From JBGPIK01 sp041484845 (lineage in GTDB: Bacteria > Desulfobacterota > Binatia > UBA9968), in the NCBI GenBank assembly GCA_041484845.1, contig JBGPIK010000103.1:1-17371 (forward strand): a DNA stretch of 17,371 bases. The letters run 5' to 3'. The number at the start of each line of letters is the position of its first letter. The first letter of the stretch is position 1. Under the pieces are notes generated by a model. That model saw only the letters and a list, made by a program, of their open reading frames with translations, ran no database searches and was not told the DNA's origin. The position numbers and the translations under genes are program-made. This document shows positions 14,267 through 17,371 of the stretch, piece after piece.

Positions 14267-15631
14267 ATGGCGAGGACTAATGTATCAACGTTGCGAACGG
14301 GCGAGACGCGGCTTACCAGACAGGAAGAACTGGAACTCCACTTTCGTCGGTTCCCGGACGTTCCCCCGGAAGTGATCGTGAAGGAGGACATCCTGCGCCA
14401 CGGGCTGACTTACTCGCCCGGCACGCTTCAGAACTGCGAAGGCTATTCCATGTTCTTCATGGACAGCCGCCGGAAATCCTATCACCTCTACACCCGCCTC
14501 GAGACCATGAAAGAACAGGCCCCTGAACAACGGGACTGGATTCAAGCCCCGTCATACCTCTTCATCAGCGGCGGGCCGTACGATTTACGCGCCACTTGCG
14601 TTCACGTTCGCCTAACGCCCGGTTCTCCCTACTTGGTCGACAGGGTCGAAGGCGATTTGGTGATTTGCGGCGACGGCGTTCCCGTCGCGAAGGTCACCTA
14701 TCCTCCGGTACCCAACTATCAAACTAAGGCCTTTGCTGATGGCACACGATATGCGGATCTGGTCAGCCTTTACTTTGGCCACAATCCCAATGTGGCCAGC
14801 GTCACCTGCTCGCGCCATTGCCACTACTTTGCGAAAGGAATGCCGTGCAAGTTTTGTGATTTCGGCAGCGTGGCCAACGATTTGGAAAAACTGGGCGTCA
14901 CATGGTCTCTGGTGAAAGGGATGGATCGCGTGGCCGATGTGATGGAGACCGTCTTCAAGGAGGAGACCGGGCCCACCACCCCGATCAGCTACTGCCTCAC
15001 CGGAGGCACCATGGCTGACGATGCCGATGGGGTGGACGATACCACCTTTTATCTCGGGTATCTGACCGCCATCAAAGAAAGGATCGGCAATCGCTGGCCC
15101 GCCATTTTGATGATTGAGGCCAAACCTGAGGCGGACATTAAAAGGTTCGCGGAGACGGGGACGGTCAGTCTGCAGTCCAACATGGAGGTCTGGGACAAGG
15201 ATCTCTTCCCGGTCATGTGCCCGGGCAAGGCGCAAAAAGTCGGTCGGGACGAATGGGTGCGCCGCCTTGTGGCCGCAGTGGATATCCTGGGCCAGGGCAA
15301 CGTGATGACCAATTTCGTGGCGGGAGTGGAATTAGCCCAGCCTTACGGTTTCCGCGAAGTCGACGCCGCCGTGAAATCCACGACCGAGGGACTCGACTTT
15401 CTCATGTCGCATGGCGTTCTCCCCACCCTGTGTGTCTGGATACCGGAGCCCGGCTCCGTCTTGGGGACGCGGCACGAGCCGGTGCCTCTGGAGTACCTTA
15501 TCCGAGTGGATCAAGCTTGGTATGAGCTATGGAAGAAGTATTGGCTTCCGCCGCCCTGGATAGCCGCCGGGCCCATCGGACCGGGAAGGAGCATCTACGG
15601 CGTTAGCGGCATCCTCGACGTAGGCTACTAG
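14267..15631 (+). CDS. Radical SAM protein with unusual CX3CX8CX2C cluster motif
   Basis: A 454-residue protein. The likely 4Fe-4S/SAM motif is C181-SRH-C185-HYFAKGMP-C194-KF-C197. The last two spacings (C-x8-C-x2-C) differ from the standard CX3CX2C and recall the widened CX9CX2C motif of Elp3-like enzymes. A glycine motif CLTGGT (243-248) fits SAM binding, and ETGTVSLQSNMEVWD (296-310) matches the later barrel strand of radical SAM folds. About 180 residues precede the cluster motif and form an unrecognised N-terminal domain. The start at ATG 14267 has a strong site (GAGGAGG ending about eight bases upstream); the frame extends to a TTG at 14213 but without such support. I do not recognise the specific family, and the reaction is unknown. 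It follows the UbiD gene after 148 bases and may be separately expressed. Confidence 0.82.
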   Translation: MARTNVSTLRTGETRLTRQEELELHFRRFPDVPPEVIVKEDILRHGLTYSPGTLQNCEGYSMFFMDSRRKSYHLYTRLETMKEQAPEQRDWIQAPSYLFISGGPYDLRATCVHVRLTPGSPYLVDRVEGDLVICGDGVPVAKVTYPPVPNYQTKAFADGTRYADLVSLYFGHNPNVASVTCSRHCHYFAKGMPCKFCDFGSVANDLEKLGVTWSLVKGMDRVADVMETVFKEETGPTTPISYCLTGGTMADDADGVDDTTFYLGYLTAIKERIGNRWPAILMIEAKPEADIKRFAETGTVSLQSNMEVWDKDLFPVMCPGKAQKVGRDEWVRRLVAAVDILGQGNVMTNFVAGVELAQPYGFREVDAAVKSTTEGLDFLMSHGVLPTLCVWIPEPGSVLGTRHEPVPLEYLIRVDQAWYELWKKYWLPPPWIAAGPIGPGRSIYGVSGILDVGY

Positions 15632-15880
15632 GCCGGTCGCAGGAGAGCGACCGAGAAGCGAGCCTCTCCAGTCGCGGGCAATAGGTCTGTGCCTCGAGGA
15701 GGCCTGCAAACTGAAGTGGTGGAACGCCCAGTGAGTAAGAAACGCAATCTTATGGCCAAGCACCATAGAAGTCAGTGCAGCTCTACGCTCCTGTGCCCGC
15801 TCGCTCCGAGGCTCACCCCTCGGTCGACAGCGCAGCGCTAAAAATTCACGGCTGCGTTTGGCGGAAAGTAAAGAAAGCAA
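15632..15880. other. Structured spacer between the two radical SAM genes
   Basis: A 249-base stretch with several dyads: CGGTCGC/GCGACCG (15634-15640 and 15647-15653, 6-base loop) directly after the upstream stop, CCGAGG/CCTCGG (15806-15811 and 15818-15823, 6-base loop) and CGCAGC/GCTGCG (15831-15836 and 15851-15856). The first could end transcription or protect the mRNA, although no T run follows. I see no convincing small gene. A purine-rich stretch (GGAAAGTAAAGAAAG) just before 15881 may act as the ribosome site of the next gene. Confidence 0.4.
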
Positions 15881-17257
15881 ATGGGTAAGCGTACGGTAGC
15901 CCAGTGGTGGCTTAATATTCCCGGATACCCTCCTCGTGATGAATATCCGGAGCTGGACCGGGAGCATGTCATTTACTACCCGTCGGACCTACGGCCCATC
16001 GATCCGGCAACGATCTGGGCAAAGCGACGCATCGGCTGCTACATCCAAATCCCCTTCTGTGAGCAGATCTGCGATTTCTGCGTCTTTCTGAAGTTCCCGT
16101 CCGGCCGAGCCGAAGAGGCGTATCTGGCTGCGCTCAAAAAGGAGATCGACTTCTACGCACGGATACCCTACATCCAGAACAGCCTCGTCGGTGCGTTATA
16201 CATCGGCGGCGGCACTCCCACGGTCCTATCGGCGGAGCAGCTGTCCGATCTCATCGATTATCTGAAGGCCAAGCTGCCTTTCGCCGCAGACGCTGAGATT
16301 GAAATGGAAGTTCATCCCCTGACCGTGGATCGGGAAAAGCTCGAGACGCTACGCAAAAAGGGCGTAACTCGGGTCAGCTTCGGGGTCCAGTCTTTCGACA
16401 ACGACATGCTGCGCCTTCTTGGGGCGCCGCATCAGGCGAGCGATGCGCGTCGCGCGATCGAGCTTGCGCAGGACGTCGGGTTCCCCAAGGTAGGACTGGA
16501 TCTCTTGTTCGGCAAGCCAGGGGAGAGCATAGCGGACCTAAGAGCCGACCTCGATGCCGCGATGACGCTCAAGGTCGCCAGTATCAGCTGCTATCGGCTG
16601 CGGGTTGTCCCTCACACATCCATCGCCAAGCGGGCAGAAAAACTGAAGCTGCCGGATCGTTACAGGATGTATGAGCTCTGGGAAGCAGCCGTGAAAAACC
16701 TCACGTCAGGAGGTTACCACCAATACGGCGCCACGGACTTCGCGCTCCCCGGCGGAGAATCCCAATATTATTACGGCTTCTGCCGGGCGCCGCAACGGGA
16801 GACGCTGAGCTTCGGGGTCGGCTGCATCTCGTACATAAACGGGCACGTATACGTCAACATCCATAACCTTAAGGACTATATCGAAACACTCGGCAGCGAC
16901 CGTTTGCCCGTGCTCATGGGCAAGCAGCTCACCGCCGCGGAAGCGATGTCGCGCTACGTTGTCCTTGGCGCGCGCGCTATGCAGGTGGGCAAGACGAGAT
17001 TCAGGGAGCTGTTCGGATTTAGCATGGAGGACATGTATTCCGACCAACTCCAGTACCTGACGGAACAGGGATTGATTATCAACGGTGATGAAGCGCTTGA
17101 GCTGACGACACCGCTGGGCAGCTTCTACATCAACAATGTGTGCAAGTATTTTTTTACGCCTAACAATTGGGGCAAGCCGCAGCCGCTACGGTTTGAACTG
17201 ATCAATGTGGAGACACCCACTCTGACCAAGGAAAGCGTCTTGCAGTTTTGCGGGTAA
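15881..17257 (+). CDS. HemW/HemN-like radical SAM protein
   Basis: A 458-residue protein of the coproporphyrinogen-oxidase-like radical SAM group. The cluster motif CEQICDFC (60-67) is canonical CX3CX2C, preceded by the family-typical YIQIPF. YIGGGTPT (107-114) is the SAM-binding glycine motif. EMEVHPLTVD (141-150), GVTRVSFGVQSFD (161-173) and GLDLLFGKPGE (205-215) all match the HemN/HemW barrel. The downstream FGVGCISYINGHVYVNIHNLKDYIETL region (from 311) aligns with the usual GxGAHS...Y segment. The HNxxYW signature that binds haem in HemW is not present at the expected place; that position reads ESQYYYGFC (293-301). A Cys-containing tail (C421, C457) extends the C-terminus. It is therefore more likely a HemW-like enzyme of other function (for example tetrapyrrole or haem processing) than a true haem chaperone or HemN. 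It follows the other radical SAM gene. Confidence 0.85.
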   Translation: MGKRTVAQWWLNIPGYPPRDEYPELDREHVIYYPSDLRPIDPATIWAKRRIGCYIQIPFCEQICDFCVFLKFPSGRAEEAYLAALKKEIDFYARIPYIQNSLVGALYIGGGTPTVLSAEQLSDLIDYLKAKLPFAADAEIEMEVHPLTVDREKLETLRKKGVTRVSFGVQSFDNDMLRLLGAPHQASDARRAIELAQDVGFPKVGLDLLFGKPGESIADLRADLDAAMTLKVASISCYRLRVVPHTSIAKRAEKLKLPDRYRMYELWEAAVKNLTSGGYHQYGATDFALPGGESQYYYGFCRAPQRETLSFGVGCISYINGHVYVNIHNLKDYIETLGSDRLPVLMGKQLTAAEAMSRYVVLGARAMQVGKTRFRELFGFSMEDMYSDQLQYLTEQGLIINGDEALELTTPLGSFYINNVCKYFFTPNNWGKPQPLRFELINVETPTLTKESVLQFCG

Positions 17258-17289
17258 GCCACGGGATGTGGCCGGCTCGGCGGTGGCTT
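17256..17289. terminator. Possible hairpin after the HemW-like gene
   Basis: AAGCCAC (17256-17262) pairs with GTGGCTT (17283-17289) around a 20-base loop; a competing shorter hairpin GCCAC/GTGGC (17258-17262 and 17268-17272) is also possible. It begins in the TAA stop codon. No T run is seen, so terminator function is only a suggestion. The remaining bases to 17371 show no gene I can support. Confidence 0.3.
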
Positions 17290-17371
17290 CCGCGGCGACT
17301 CGCGTCATTTCTCCAATGGGAGCAGACGAGGCGTGCCCGCAGAGTCAAATGGCGGAGCGAGTGAGTCATGT

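Noticed and set aside
14612..15235. Long minus-strand reading frame opposite the radical SAM gene
   Set aside because: It is a shadow of a GC-rich coding frame; the His/Arg/Gly-rich product has no recognisable motifs, and the plus-strand gene is well supported.
15527..15967. Minus-strand reading frame spanning the spacer between radical SAM genes
   Set aside because: It overlaps both flanking genes, has Arg/Ser-rich low-information composition and no visible start signal.

Overview
The window looks like chromosomal DNA of an uncultured, respiring bacterium with a moderately GC-rich genome. The gene families (Rieske/cytochrome b complex with multihaem cytochromes, UbiD decarboxylase, Fe(III)-type ABC transporter, PaaK-like ligases, unusual radical SAM enzymes) are reminiscent of environmental lineages such as Desulfobacterota/Binatota-like, Rokubacteria/Methylomirabilota-like or related groups. 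This placement is a guess from gene content and cannot be settled by eye. I see no rRNA, tRNA, CRISPR array, transposase or phage gene.

Layout. (1) Positions 254-4308, minus strand: a tightly packed four-gene operon. In transcription order it encodes a four-helix membrane protein (CopD-like in appearance) and then three consecutive proteins with the fold of adenylate-forming (ANL) enzymes. Only the middle one keeps a recognisable ATP-binding P-loop and a C-terminal subdomain; the other two are shortened and degenerate. (2) Positions 4309-4814: a divergent intergenic region, AT-richer than its surroundings, with an imperfect dyad. (3) Positions 4815-9636, plus strand: a five-gene respiratory operon encoding a Rieske Fe-S protein, a secreted beta-propeller protein, a fused cytochrome b/b6-subunit IV, a membrane-anchored pentahaem cytochrome c and a dihaem cytochrome c lipoprotein. 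It should form a quinol-oxidising bc-type complex with its own electron-acceptor cytochromes. (4) Positions 9868-14118, plus strand: a two-domain ABC permease of the Fe(III) type, its periplasmic binding protein, and 11 bases later a UbiD-family decarboxylase. No ATPase gene is present. (5) Positions 14267-17257, plus strand: two unrelated radical SAM proteins separated by a structured 249-base spacer. The first has an unusual cysteine spacing. The second is HemW-like but lacks the usual HemW haem-binding motif.

How it works together. The Rieske operon is self-consistent as an energy-conserving quinol:acceptor oxidoreductase. Start/stop overlaps (ATGA) link propeller to cytochrome b and pentahaem to dihaem cytochrome, which suggests that the propeller protein is an integral partner. 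The minus-strand operon is coupled in the same way (ATGA and GTGTCTAA overlaps, plus a possible CTGA overlap), so its three ANL-like proteins are probably made in fixed proportion. The parts most likely to hide new biology are this ANL trio, the propeller-containing bc complex with a CX3CH haem site, and the radical SAM protein with a CX3CX8CX2C motif.
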